A stretch of 64,000 bases of DNA from Mixophyes australis (GCA_036250195.1 JAVHZZ010000001.1:401192117-401256116), one strand, 5' to 3'. Shown: positions 41,090 to 52,305, counted from the stretch's first letter. Notes: generated by a model from the letters alone, not told the origin. Translations and numbers: made by a program.

Positions 41090-42702
41090 ACTGTGACCTA
41101 TGATCATATAACTTTGAGGGGTTGTGTACAATATGGTGATTGTGAATATGTCAACAGATACATTCTGTTTAAAATGGTGACATTGGGACTGTCAACAGTA
41201 GTAATGTCGACAGTCACACTGCCAACATTCCATGGGCAATGCCGGGTGGACCCACCAGCATTACATTTCTACCATGTGTATTTTCAGGTGGACTTTCATA
41301 CCCAAGTTCCATGAACTGGATAATAGGTATTTACCTTGAAATGTGCTAGGTGGACAGGCGCAGTGCTTGAAACAGAGTAAATAATTGACAGCCCAGTTTC
41401 AGCACCAGCTAGCTATGTAAAGACATAAAAATTTAATTGGCAATAAAAACATGCTTTTATAACAAATAGTTACATTGATCCACTCCTGATCAATTGCACT
41501 TATTTAAAAATAAACCTATTGTTGCAATAAATGTACTATTTTATGACCGTGATTTCTGAATTTATTTATTTTTTATTATTTTTTTCTGAGAACGATAGAG
41601 AACAGCACTGAAAAAAATATTTAATCAAAATGTATTTTTTCAGTTGTCTGTGCTGAGATGGTGGAAATAGTTGGATTAAGCTAGTAGAACGCTGACAATT
41701 TCAGTCCATGCAAGACTCCACCCCTGGGGACCTAGCTCTCATACTCTATATTTTCCAGCATGCTATGTTGGTACCGAGTTCCTGTCATACTGCACTGATT
41801 CAGACAGTGGATGCTACAATCAGTGTCCAAGGAGCGTATCTGCACTTTTATACAAAGTGGTTGAATTACCTGCTATGCATAAGCAATTAGTAAGTGTAAG
41901 TGCCAGGCTCCAATGTAGTCCATCATCATGTGGCCCTGCTCTGCTCTTCTAAGCCTGTGCAGGGACTTGCACATCGGCAGTGAAGCTCTGTTTGGGCTTC
42001 ACTGTGCAAGACCTGAGGTGACTGTGGGGGCAGGTATTGGTGGTCCTGTAGCCACTGCACCACCTACAATATTTGTAGCTCCAACACTGGTGGAAAGATC
42101 ACAGTAAGTTGCCCATTTCTGTATTCTCTCTAGTACACAAATGCTATTTTAGTAAATATATTCACTGAAGAATAACACATGTCAGAGTTACTAGGAATAT
42201 GACATTTCTATTGCTTTTTGCACTTGTTTTCCAAATTTATTTGCTGTTATTTAAAGCATATTTTTGCTTTCAGAGATTTCATTAAACATATATACACCTC
42301 CCTTCATTTCAGTACATGGTGAGGCATAATGTTTCTTATTTCTGCTATGCAATTTATCATCCTCTACAAATAAGTGTTTGCATCCTGAAGATATTAGTGG
42401 TTAACTATGTCCCTCAGAAAAGTTAAAATAGACAGTATGTTCATATATATTGAGATAACATGTTGACATGGCTGCAGGAAGTGCATTTACAGGCAAGTAA
42501 AAGCCAAACAAGAAATAATGCATAAAAACTAAATGTACAGCAGAAGATCTAGAAAACTGTCCGCTAAGGATAATACTTTGGATTTATTTTAAGGATTGTT
42601 TTGCTATAAACAGAAATCATTTATTTCTATGTGTTGCAAAATAATAAGAAATACCCAAAGGAGAGTTAATATTATTTAAATTCTAGTTTAAATGAAACGT
42701 AA

Positions 42703-42705
<3 letters not shown>
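41090..42705. other. Unassigned AT-rich sequence
   Basis: At 41,185-41,235 words with GTCGACAGTC and AACATT may be a decayed repeat. No gene is supported. Confidence 0.45.
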
Positions 42706-42786
<81 letters not shown>

Positions 42787-42787
42787 T
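42706..42787 (+). repeat. Compound microsatellite (TA)n(GA)n
   Basis: About 17 TA units (42,706-42,739) followed by about 24 GA units with one interruption (42,740-42,787). A minus-strand frame through it is artefactual. Confidence 0.97.
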
Positions 42788-43147
42788 GGAGCTGGATGTA
42801 GGGATCGCTATTGTTATTATTAGAATATTGAAAGTATTTTGAAAAAAAAAATTCATATTGGCTCAATTCACAGTCTTTTACACGTTTCAAAAAAATGTGT
42901 CTTTTTATTTTCATGACAAATGCAATACATTCAAAAAACAATGATCAATCCTACACAGCTCCCATTGCTGCCCTTTATATACAGACAGTTACTCAAGCAT
43001 TGATCACCCCACACTCACCGTTCAAGCATCATTTTCACTTCTCCTCTACATTTACCTCTTTCCCGACTGACACCCTCTCCCTCGTTGCTTAATTTCCACT
43101 TCTAAAGTCCACCCATCTCTCTCCTGACTGACATCCTCTTACTCCAA
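42788..43147. other. Unassigned sequence
   Basis: T- and C-rich stretch without a gene. Words such as CTCTCCTGACTGACATCCTCTTACTCC near 43,115 repeat an earlier similar word near 43,062, so a weak tandem repeat is possible. Confidence 0.4.
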
Positions 43148-43306
43148 GGGGAGAATTCAATTAGCCACATTGTTCCTCAGAACATCGTGGCCGCAGGATT
43201 TTTACAGAAATCCCTGCTGATTTTCCTTGCACCTCTATGAGTTAAGTTTTTACTGTAGTAATGGTAAAAATTCTCTGAGGAACATCGAGGCTAATTAAAT
43301 TTCCCC
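43148..43306. mobile_element. MITE with GGGGAGAATTCAATTAGCC ends (159 bp)
   Basis: Left end GGGGAGAATTCAATTAGCC and, inverted at the right, GGGGAAATTTAATTAGCC, continuing into TTGTTCCTCAGA / ATGTTCCTCAGA. A 3-bp duplication caa lies at 43,145-43,147 and 43,307-43,309, again suggesting PIF/Harbinger-type mobilisation. Confidence 0.8.
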
Positions 43307-43449
43307 CAACTTCTCTCCCCTGTTGTCTGTGACCTGTTATTCTCTCACTTACAGACAGTGCTCGAAGTGAGGCGGTATGTGCCGGTATGACACTTTACTT
43401 AAGCTGCACACATGCTACCCTTGCAGAGCATGTATACATAAAGCTTGCA

Positions 43450-43760
43450 TTCCCCCCTCCCTCTCTTACCCTATGTGTATCTGTCTGTATTTCCTGCACT
43501 CCCTATGTATGTCTGTTTCCGTCCTCCATCCCCCCTCTATGTGTGTCTGTGTCCATCCTCCATCACCTCCCTATGTGTATTTGTGTCCGTTTCCTCTGCC
43601 CTCCCTATGTGTGTCTGTGTCCGTTCAACATGCCCTCCCTATGTTTGTCTGTGTCCGTCCTACCTACACTCTTTACGTGTTTCTGGGTCTGTCCTCCCTG
43701 CCTTCCTCATTTTTATCTGGATCCAATCTGCCTGCCCTTCCTATGTTTGCCTATGACTGA
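43450..43760 (+). repeat. Minisatellite, about 8 units of 36-39 bp
   Basis: The unit contains CCCTATGTGTGTCTGTGTCC followed by GTCCTCCATC. All three plus-strand phases stay open (43,377-43,760, 43,387-43,827, 43,445-43,756), repeating Y-V-C-L/CVSVS-like peptides. These look like long frames but are repeat artefacts. Confidence 0.9.
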
Positions 43761-43835
43761 TAGGTGCCGTGTCATATGTGCAGCCTGCAAGACAGAGGAG
43801 TCTGCCTCTCCTACACAGTTCAGCTGAAAGAAGGT

Positions 43836-43887
43836 AGGTGTGAGGGAAGGGTTTTTTTTTTCTTAATGTAAAAGGGCAGGTGGGTTT
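43836..43887 (+). repeat. Left part of the CTTAATGTAATGAGGG minisatellite
   Basis: Two units (GTGAGGGAAGGGTTTTTTT, TCTTAATGTAAAAGGG) of the array that continues at 46,066-46,265. The array is split by Gypsy 2. Confidence 0.7.
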
Positions 43888-44692
43888 TGTCATGCATGAG
43901 GATCTGTCTGGACCCAGGCTGGGTTGTGTCTCTGGAGGTGGACTGGTGACTATGTGGACAAAGCTGGGTGGCCTGATAATGTTCCTCTGCATGTAGTGAA
44001 AGGACTAATGCAGATGGTGATTACACTAGCAGAGGAGAGCAAACAGGAACTGGATTGCTGAACTGGAATGTTGGACCGGTCTGTAACCGGAATGCTGTAA
44101 CCGGAATGTTGATGGAGGATTGCTGTAACCGGAATGCTGGAAGTGGATCGCTATAACCGGACTGGAACTGGAATGCTGTAACCAGAATGCTGGAAGTGGA
44201 TCGCTGTAACCGGAATGCTGGAAGTGGATTGCTGTAACTGGACTGGAACCGGAATGCTGTAAGAGGATTGTTGTAACCCGGGTTGGAGCTGGAATGCTGT
44301 AGGCGGAATGCTGTAAGTGGATCGCTGTAACCGGAATGCTGGAAGTGGATTGCTGTAACCGAATTGGAACCGGAATGCAGTAACTAGAATGGAACCAGAG
44401 TGGATGGAACCAGAGTGCTTGAATCGGACTGGAGCCGGAATGCAGACTTCTCTGACTGAGCTGGATTAATAGCAAGACTGCTAGCAAGATAGATAGCAAG
44501 GCTGCAGAACGCTGGGAACCAGATTGGCGTCTGAAATACAACATTGCACTGGCAATAGCTAAGGCCTCCAGGAAATCCATTTATAGTAGTTGCTGTTGTC
44601 TGATTGGAGACTGCAGTGGGCTGGACTAAAGTAGCACTCTGAGTTGCTGCGATGGATCAGTTGACTAAGTTCAAGATGGTAACTCCCATGAA
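43888..44692 (-). mobile_element. Gypsy 2: 3' LTR, truncated (805 bp)
   Basis: It matches the 5' LTR from its plus-strand left end to GCTGnGATGGATCAGnTGACTA and CCCATGAA, then passes directly into gag sequence. About 250 bases present in the other LTR (roughly 45,815-46,065) are missing. A long minus-strand frame (44,026-44,580) is due to the internal minisatellite. Confidence 0.88.
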
Positions 44693-45064
44693 CTCATTGG
44701 ATGCCCGATAGGAAGGAGATAATGTACGCAACTTTTGCTTTCTCCATGGTGAAAGTGCTAGGCAGTAGCTCAAAATGGATCTCACATTGATTGAGGAACC
44801 CCCTGCACAGTTTTGGATCACCATGAAACTTAGCAGGAGTTGGCAGATGAAGATTAGAAGCCGTGGCAGGAACTTGAACAGGTGGAGCTTGTACAGAAAC
44901 AGAAGAGTCACCTGAACTGAGAGTAGTTGAATGCTATCCAGGCTGGAGGACAATTCTTGAAGCAACTTTATGATTTGTCCCTGTGCATTTTCCTGGCTCA
45001 CGAGCCGATAAACCAGGCTTTGCATTGAGCTAGCTCCTTGGAGAAGATCACCAGTGGGATTCAT
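44693..45064 (-). pseudogene. Gypsy 2: N-terminal Gag fragment
   Basis: From ATG at 45,064, only 15 bases after the 5' LTR, the minus strand reads MNPTGDLLQGASSMQSLVYR and then SQENAQGQIIKLLQELSSSL, a layout like the start of Gypsy Gag. About 60 codons later, in another phase, GFLNQCEIHFELLPSTF and KAKVAYIISFLSG give the conserved Gag capsid start. The frame change shows at least one indel. The rest of gag and all of pol are deleted at the junction with the 3' LTR near 44,693. Confidence 0.8.
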
Positions 45065-45079
45065 TAGGCCAGTGCAAAC

Positions 45080-46065
45080 TGTCACGCCTGAGGATCTGTT
45101 TGTACCCAGACACAGTTGTGCCTCTGGAGCTGGACTGGTGAATACGTGGACAAAGCTGGATGGCCTGATAATCTTTCCTTGCATGTAGTGAAAGGACTGG
45201 TGCAGATGGTGATACCACTAGCAGAGGAGAGCAAACAGGAACTGGATTGCTGAACTGGAATGTTGGACCAGATTGTTATCGGAATGCTGTAACCGGAATA
45301 TTGATAGAGGATTGCTGGAACTGGAATGCTGGAACCGTAATGATAGAAGTGGAACATGTTGACATGGCTGCAGGAAGTGGAATACTGTACCGGAATGCTG
45401 GACTGGACTGTAACCAGAATGATATAATCGGAATGCTGAAAGAGGATTGCTGTAATGGGACTGCAACCGGAATGCAGTAACCAGAATGCTGGAAGTGATT
45501 CACTGTAACCGGACTGGAACCAGAATGCAGTAACTAGAATTGGTCCAGACTGCTGGAATCGGACTGGAGCCAGAATGCAGAATGCACTGTCTGAGCTGGA
45601 TTAATTGCAAGACTGCAAGATAAATAGCAAGGCTGCAGACTGCTGGGAACCAGGTTGGCATCTGAAATATAACATTGCACTGGCAACAGGTAAGGCCTCC
45701 AGGAAGTCCTTTTATAGTAATTGTTGTTGTCTGATTGGAGACTGCGATCAGCTGGACTAAAGCAGCACTCTGAGTTGCTGGGATGGATCAGGTGACTAAG
45801 TCCAAAATGGCAGCCCCCATGAATGGGTTTTGGAGGAAAACCTGGAATGGAGGTTTTTTATCACCTGATTGACTGAGCGGAATCATGTGACCGAATCCAA
45901 GATGGCCATGCCCATACCCTGATTCTGGAGGGATCTCTGGAGTTTAGACAGACTGGGCAACATCTTACAGAAAGGTCTGAAATAGCAGAGCTTGAGGACC
46001 ACAGGGACAACTTGGAAAGGCAGTGAAGAGTTAAGTGACAGGACCTGAGAGCCTGATGTGTGACA
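45080..46065 (-). mobile_element. Gypsy 2: 5' LTR (986 bp)
   Basis: A complete LTR with TG...CA ends. From about 45,240 to 45,600 it holds a degenerate minisatellite with GGAATGCTG and TGTAACCGGA words (unit 15-30 bases), shared with the 3' LTR. Frames on both strands through this array (45,218-45,503) are artefacts. Confidence 0.9.
45708..45738 (-). promoter_or_regulatory. Gypsy 2 LTR: TATA box and CCAAT box
   Basis: On the minus strand CCAAT (45,734-45,738) precedes TATAAAAGG (45,708-45,716) by about 17 bases. The 3' LTR keeps both words at the equivalent place (about 44,578-44,606), with the TATA box as TATAAATGG. Confidence 0.65.
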
Positions 46066-46265
46066 GGTTTGTCTTAATGTAATGAGAGGGGGTTTGTCTT
46101 AATGTTATAAAGGAATAATGGGATTTGTCTTAATGTAATGAGGGAAGGGGGTGCTGTCTTAATGTAATGAAGGAAGGGGATGTTGTTTTAAAGTAATGAG
46201 GGAAGGGGGGGTTTCTTAATGTACATAGGAAGAGGGGGGGTTGTCTTAATGTAACGAGATGAGGA
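46066..46265 (+). repeat. Minisatellite, core GTCTTAATGTAATGAGGGA
   Basis: Seven units of 25-35 bases; the array begins on the other side of Gypsy 2 at 43,836. Confidence 0.85.
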
Positions 46266-46299
46266 GTGTCATATTAATTTAATGGTGGACTGTGGGTGG

Positions 46300-46640
46300 A
46301 GGCTAAGTTTGGAGAAAAGGAGGGCTATTAATTAAATGTGATTATAAATTATTTATTGTCGGGGATGGTTGAGGGAAATAGGTATATTTATTAAATGTAA
46401 ATGTTATTAATTAATTACCAGGGATGTTTGTAGTGAGGGACATAGATGTATTTATTAAATGGGAATACTATTTAATTTTGGGGCTAGTTGGGGGGAAATA
46501 GGGCTATTTATTAAATGTGTATGCTATTAAATTTATTAAGTGTGAATACTATTAATTTTCTTTAGTTTAATAGGGTTGGTTGAAGGGAGGGAGGCCTAAT
46601 AATAAAACATGAATAATTAATTTAATGCCAGGGTTTGTTG
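46300..46640 (+). repeat. Minisatellite, about 5 units of 60-75 bp
   Basis: The unit contains GGGAAATAGG(T/G)(A/C)TATTTATTAAATGT followed by a TATTAATT tract. The units are diverged and AT-rich. Confidence 0.75.
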
Positions 46641-47242
46641 GGGTTTTCTATATTTCATGCACCTGTCTTTTTCCAAATAGGGCACCAACATTACAGGTTT
46701 CAGACAGGCAACATCTGAGCATAAGACATCAGCAGCCGCAGGTAGTGAAAGCTGCAAGAACGAGTAAGGTGACAAACACATAAAAGCAAATAACTATTTT
46801 TTTAAGTGCGTTAAAGACATTGCGGTTGTAAATCTAGATGTCAAACTTGCCGAATATCGGGGAGTTGCAGAAATCAGAGCCTAATACAGAGTTACTTTGG
46901 ATGATGTTAGGGGCACATGAGTAGAGTGGACAGATAACAGATAAGGGAATTTTGAGGGTCACAAGGAAGACATAAGGTAGAGGTGAAGAAGCACAGGATT
47001 GGTGGGGGACACAGGGTGGGTAGCCTTGCATTATTTAATATTTTCATTATAATATATACTATTTAAAGCTTATAATATAAAATGAAAAATGGATCCAATA
47101 GCAGCTATTATTAGATTCAGTGTTCATAAATCTATTGGAGACACCAGGGCATCTGCTTCTGCCTAGCTTCTCTATGCACAGTGGATGTCACATAGGATGA
47201 CCCTCTTTAGTCAGGATAAAAGCTTAATTCAGTAAGAATGCT
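46641..47242. other. Unassigned sequence
   Basis: I see nothing recognisable. The minus frame 46,834-47,031 has no domain. Confidence 0.5.
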
Positions 47243-47590
47243 GCAGGTAGTGGACAAATAAATTAAAACACCTGGGTAAATGAAATATACCAATTATATT
47301 GAATGGAAGGGTTTCCATGGAGATGTGGCTTGGTAAGCAAACAACATGCCAGTGTGGTCCTATATAAGAATGTTAGTTTTCCCTGGTTGTCTATAATTAT
47401 GGCTAACATAGTTTCAAAAGGAGACCTCAGTGTCTTTGAAAGATGGGCGATTGTTGTTGTGCCTTTGGCAGGGGCTTTAATGACCAAGACAGCTTAGCCT
47501 GCTAATGTTTTACTAGCAATGGTGTCTAGTGATGGAACTCCAATGTAAAAACATTATCAGTAATGAGCAACAGAGGTATTTGAAGATTGT
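47243..47590 (+). mobile_element. Tc1-like transposon D, 5' fragment
   Basis: The start (GCAGGTAGTGGACAAATAAA, then TTAAAACACCTGGGTAAATG) resembles a Tc1-type inverted repeat and leader. The frame 47,303-47,497, read from its internal methionine at about 47,400, gives MANIVSKGDLSVFERWAIVV and then ALMTKTA, which fits the first helix of a Tc1 helix-turn-helix, ending in a stop. Everything from about 47,590, including the catalytic domain, is absent. It belongs to a family different from A, B and C. Confidence 0.6.
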
Positions 47591-48540
47591 GATATCTGTG
47601 TATTAATTCAAAATGAAAAGTAAAACATGCAAGCGACCATATCTGCTGACAAACATGATAAAGCAGCATATTTCTATGTTTTTTTTCATATTTAAAATAT
47701 AAATTGGTAACAGTCTAATAAAAAACATTAATGTATATACATTTCTGCTTAAATATTTAAATACAGTTTGGAGAGTAAGGCAGCAAGAATAATAATTGTT
47801 TAATTTTAAATGTATGCAGGCTATATTGCATTGTTCTAAATTTTCTGAATACAAATGCCAAAAAATAGAATGTTTCTTTATGAAGGAGATAAACCCTTCT
47901 CTAGGAAGGAAGTCTGTAATATTGATATAATGCTGCTTCCCAGAGATATCAGCTAGAATTAAGTAAATTGGCCTTCATGATAAAAGCAGTAAATATATAT
48001 AGTATGAATACCAAGCTTAGACATTACTATGTTGTAAATATTTTACTTCTTACCACATTTTGCTATTTATCCATTAACTAGAAGAAACCACATCATATTG
48101 CTGGGTATACGAGTTTTGTTCCTGTATATATATTACCTGGTCTGCCTCTGTACAATCTTTGCTACATTATTAGTGCATTTTTTACTCTAGGAAATTATTT
48201 ATTGCTGTCAATCACTGTCATCTACGTAGCTTGAGGTAGAGATTGCAAATTTTCGTGCAAAATTATCTTTTGTGGACTTTATGTGTTGTTTGTTTTGATG
48301 ACTTTGTGCTCCCTTGCGCTTCATCTCCAAAACCGTACATGTCAGTTTTTCGAAGTCTCTGCTGGTAAAAATTTATAGAATCCAGCAGTTCCCTAGTATT
48401 AACTGCTGCTAGTAGTATTCATTTGATTGTTTGAATGAATTAATGCATATTTTAATAAAACTCACAACTATAATCACACTCTTTCCCACCTCTTCAAAGT
48501 GTGCTGGTTCTAATACTGTGACATCATTCATATAAAATAT
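47591..48540. other. Unassigned AT-rich sequence
   Basis: I see nothing recognisable. Confidence 0.5.
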
Positions 48541-48681
48541 TTATGAGGGGGACAACACTTATTATAAGACACTACAAGTGCCAGCATGTACTTCCACATA
48601 TGTGCATGCTGGTACTTGTAGTAGCACATGTGTGCAATAAAAATGGTGCACATGAAATAATAAGTTTTGTTCCCCTCATAA
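48541..48681. mobile_element. Palindromic MITE (141 bp)
   Basis: Outer inverted repeats TTATGAGGGGGACAACACTT and, inverted at the right, TTATGAGGGGAACAAAACTT enclose an inner palindrome CTACAAGTGCCAGCATG / CATGCTGGTACTTGTAG. No target duplication is clear. The inner palindrome is shared with the repeat at 21,960-22,140. Confidence 0.75.
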
Positions 48682-48748
48682 GCAATAATTCCCCTGTTAG
48701 CAATCAAATATAATTGTTAATTAATATAACTATATATTCATATTGCCC

Positions 48749-49874
48749 TCAGCTATATATATATATATATAAAAGAAGAAGTTTGCCTGTTTGTAGGCGA
48801 ATATCTTCGACACCCTTTTTTAATAACCAGGTCTAACCTCCTGTTGGTGTACACTGGCCAGAACTTTGACCCGCAGAGCCTGTTCTGAGCCTTCCACTGG
48901 ATGGATTTGGATGAACATTTCAAAAGACTTTTAACATTGGATCCAAGAAGACATACTAGAGGGCGCAGGTCTCAGTCGGACCTCCCGATAGTGGATGCTG
49001 GCCAGAACCTTGACCCAGGGAGCCTGTTCTGGGCCTTCTACGGGATGGATTTGGTTTGTTTGCATTTGGAAACCCCTGCACCGATTGGGGTGAAACCAAT
49101 GCAAGGTTGTCCAGTTGGATCCTGAGCAGGATTTAAGGGGGTTTTGGTCCTGGTTGGACCTCCCGTTGGTGTACCCTGGGCATAAGTTTGACCCGGGGAG
49201 CCTGTTCTCAGCCTTCCTCTGGATAGATTTGGATGAAAAACTTCACATGACTGGTAACATTGGATCCCAGAAGACATACCAGAGGGTTGAAGTCTTGGTC
49301 AAAACTCCAGTTGGTGTACACTGGCCATAACTTTGACCCACGGAGTCTGTTCTAGGCCTCCTAATGGATAGATTTTGGTTGTTTATCTGTGCAGTTATGC
49401 ATTCGGACCCCACTGCACCGACTGGGATGAAACCAAAGCGAGGTGGTTCAGTTGGATCCTGGACAGGTTTTAAGGTTTTTTTTTAAGGTTTTAAGATTTT
49501 TAGGGTTCCGGTCAGACCTCCCGTTGGAGGTCTGCAGAAATTTGATCCGGGGAGTCTGTTCTGATGAAACCAAAGCGAGGTGGTTCAGTTGGATCCTGGA
49601 CAGGTTTTAAGATTTTTAGGGTTCTGGTCAGACCTCCCGTTGGAGGTCGGCAGAAATTTGATCCGGGGAGTCTATTCTGGGCCCTCCACTGGATGGATTT
49701 GTATAACATTTAATATAAAAACAAAAATGACACTGGGCTGCCACCTAATGGGTGTGTTGAAAGAGCTTCTAAGCTGCTATTTTTTTTAAAAAAATGTTGA
49801 CAGTTACATTCAGATCGTTGTTAACTTAATTACTTGAAGATTTAAACACGGGCAACGCCGGGTATTTCAACTAG
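48749..49874 (+). mobile_element. Helitron, non-autonomous (1.13 kb)
   Basis: The 5' end follows a TC and reads CTATATATATATATATATAA then AAGAAGAAGTTTGCCTG, as in many Helitron families. The 3' end is ACGGGCAACGCCGGG, a stem-loop with one mismatch in a CCCGG/CCGGG stem, followed 8 bases later by CTAG and then T. Hairpin plus CTRR is the Helitron 3' signature, marking rolling-circle replication. No Rep/helicase is encoded. The inside is a tandem array annotated separately. Confidence 0.75.
48820..49700 (+). repeat. Tandem array within the Helitron
   Basis: A segment with CCTCCCGTTGGTGTACACTG, CCAGAACTTTGACCC and GGGGAGCCTGTTCTGGGCC recurs about six times between 48,838 and 49,690. Alternating spacer types carry GGATCCAAGAAGACATAC or CACTGCACCGACTGGG and GAAACCAAAGCGAGGTGG. 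The last two units (from about 49,440 and 49,565) are nearly identical over 110 bases, so they duplicated recently. Confidence 0.8.
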
Positions 49875-50427
49875 TAATATAATAAAACAATAATATTGCC
49901 CCTTAATATAAGGAACTATAAAAATAGCCCCCATAAGTTAATTAAAATTTAATTTTGTACCCATAAACTTTAAATAATGGTTGCCACAATAATTCATGAG
50001 TCAGAGGTGCCTCCTCTTATGTTATAATGACAAGATAGCTCTAACCGCATTTTAGAAGTAGATATTTAAGTAAGCTACCTTTTTTCTGGCGGTTTTGACT
50101 AAATAGACGGAAGTTTAGGCGTTTCTTAAAACGCCACATGGTGGTAGTCTTACATTGATCCCTCAAACCGCACAGGTAAACAAAGCAAATACACTTACAT
50201 TGACACCTACATTTGTAAATAGTTCACATTCAATAAAGGTCCAACTCACATTCTTTTATTATTAAGAGCATAGAGATTATTTATACAAAGATAAATTTAC
50301 ATTAAAGGTATTTATGGTTCAGGTCCTAAAAAATGTATGGTGTTTGGTCTTATATTAATCCACATTTTACCAGCAGGAATCCGGTATCATTGGAGAGGCG
50401 ATCGCACATAGCGGTGCCTAGTTATGA
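49875..50427. other. Unassigned AT-rich sequence
   Basis: I see nothing recognisable apart from a GCGATCGCACATAGCGGTGC patch near 50,400 that may be a target-site or decayed repeat. Confidence 0.45.
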
Positions 50428-52305
50428 TTTTTTTTTAAGTTTTATTTTTGCTAAGTCACGTAAACAAAAAGATTACGATTGACAAAGTGAATACACATAT
50501 TGAAGGAAACAGGAAGTCACACAAGGTCTACAACCAGCGAAGAACATGAAAATCACCATGTCAATCAAATATTAAGATATAAGAAAAATAAGTGTCCAGA
50601 GTCTAATACATAATGAAGAGAAGAAGAAAAAAGAGGAAACAGAGAGAGCAGGAGAAGGATAAAGTGAAAGAAGAAAGAAAAAAAGGGGGGGAGAAGATTA
50701 AAAGTGAGTAGAATCAATATGAGAGAAGGGAGAAGCTCTGGAAAGGAAGGAAGTAATAGTACTGAGTAATGTAAAGGGTGGGCACACTTGAAAGAAGGAT
50801 AACCACGGGTCCCAGACGTTGGTGAAGACTCTCGAGGCGTTGCGAATAATACTGGTCATATATTTCATCTGTTGGGTCTGCCAGATTCTATTGATTATGG
50901 ACTGCATGGAAGGAGGGTATTGCAGTCTCTAGTCTGCCGCTATTTGGCAAGTAGCTGCGAAGAGAATATGTCTAATTAATTTATTCAGATGTCGGGATGC
51001 CGAGGGAGCTCCCATGGGAAGGAGAAAGAATTTAGGCTCCAGGGGAATATCCACCTGAAGAATTGAGTGGATCAAGCTTTTGATCTCAACCCAGGAACTT
51101 GACAGCTTTAGGCATGTCCACCATATATGGAAGAATGTGCCCTCATGGGAGCTCCCCCGCCAGCAACAATCAGATGAGTCAGGGAGGATTCTACGGAGAC
51201 GCTAAGGCACATAGTACCAACGGTAAAGCAACTTGTAGATGTTCTCTTTAAATCTGACTCATATAGATCTAGAGGCAGCATTCTCATATATCTCAGACCA
51301 TTCCTCATCAAACAGCTCTTGACCATGGTCTCGCTCCCAAGCTAATTCGTGGGGGCCTCTATGATTCGAGGTGGAAGATGCAAGCTCATAATAGAGCATA
51401 GAGATTAGACCTTTTGTTGAGGATTGGCTTAAGCAGAGGGATTGAAATGAAGAGAGATGACGGGATGAGCGGTGGTCTTTGACAACACTATAAAAGTGAC
51501 GTAATTGCAAAAACTGGTAAAAGTGCTTTGAGGGAATATGAAAATGTGATTGGATGTCAGATTGAGGGAAAGTTGCGGAGGTGGTTTGGTGATTGAGATA
51601 ACTGACTCCCCGCGAGTGCTACGGCTGAAATGAACTAGGATGAATTCCTGGGGGAAATCCAGGGGAACTAAATAACGATATTACCAGGGAGGAATGAGGC
51701 GACAGGCCAAATTTTTGAGATGATTAATCTCAAATGGATAGAGAATGTGATATAACTGGATGGGGTAAAAAGCGTTAAGGGCGACGAGAGCTTGGGAGCC
51801 ATAGGAGAGAGGATAATTAGAGCAGCCCCAGACCTTCAGCCTTGATTTTAGACCAAACTCTACCTTCCATCGGACCACACCATTAATCGCACTCAGCGAG
51901 TTGGACGGAGAGATAGTATTTTCGAAAGTAAGGAATCTCCAGGCCCCCTCCCCGTGGGGATCTCTGAAGAATCTTTAGTCAAACTCGGGGTCGTCTACCC
52001 GACCAAACAAATCTAGTAACATGGAATTGGAGGAATTTAAAGACATAGGGAGGGATACAAATAGGAAGAGTCTTAAAGAAATAAAGCGATCTGGGGAGGA
52101 TATTAATTTTGATGGCATTAATGTGGCCAATCCAAGAAATGTAAAGTTGAGACCAAGCTAAGAGGTCTGACTTTATTTGGTCAAGGAGGCAGGGGAAATT
52201 AGCTTGGAAAAGGTTGCAGTAATGTTTAGTGATAAAAAAAACAAATATTTATAGAGATCCCATTGGAATGGAAATGAGCGCTCTAGTAATATCTTGTCTG
52301 CCTCA
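50428..52305 (-). pseudogene. L1-type LINE, 3' part of ORF2 and tail
   Basis: Minus-strand element ending at a T run on the plus strand (50,428-50,436), which is its poly-A tail. Reading from 52,305 there are ILLERSFPFQWDLYKYL, then in other phases ITKHYCNLFQANFPCLL, SWIGHINAIKINILPRSLY (about 52,120), the frame 51,681-51,878 (MVRWKVEFGLKSRLKVWG), FHIWWTCLKLSSSW (about 51,120) and NVWDPWLSFFQ (about 50,790). This is the order of the segment between the RT catalytic box and the C-terminus of L1 ORF2. The catalytic box and everything upstream is missing. Frameshifts occur between most blocks. It is the longest LINE remnant in the window. Confidence 0.8.

Larger units (their letters stand above)
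43888..46065 (-). mobile_element. Gypsy LTR retrotransposon 2, deleted (2,178 bp)
   Basis: Minus-oriented element with intact outer ends (TGTCATGC at the left; GTGTGACA at the right) and a perfect target duplication ggttt (43,883-43,887 and 46,066-46,070). It consists of the 5' LTR (46,065-45,080), the first part of gag (45,064-44,693) and a truncated 3' LTR (44,692-43,888). The duplicated target lies inside a minisatellite. All of pol is missing. Confidence 0.92.

Noticed and set aside
42706..42787. Possible CRISPR-like or regulatory repeat
   Set aside because: It is a simple TA/GA microsatellite with no spacers.
43377..43827. Three overlapping plus-strand frames of 103-146 codons
   Set aside because: All three phases are open because of a C/T-rich minisatellite that lacks TAA/TAG/TGA; a real gene would favour one phase.
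44026..44580. 184-codon minus-strand frame
   Set aside because: It lies wholly in the 3' LTR of Gypsy 2 and is kept open by the LTR's internal minisatellite.
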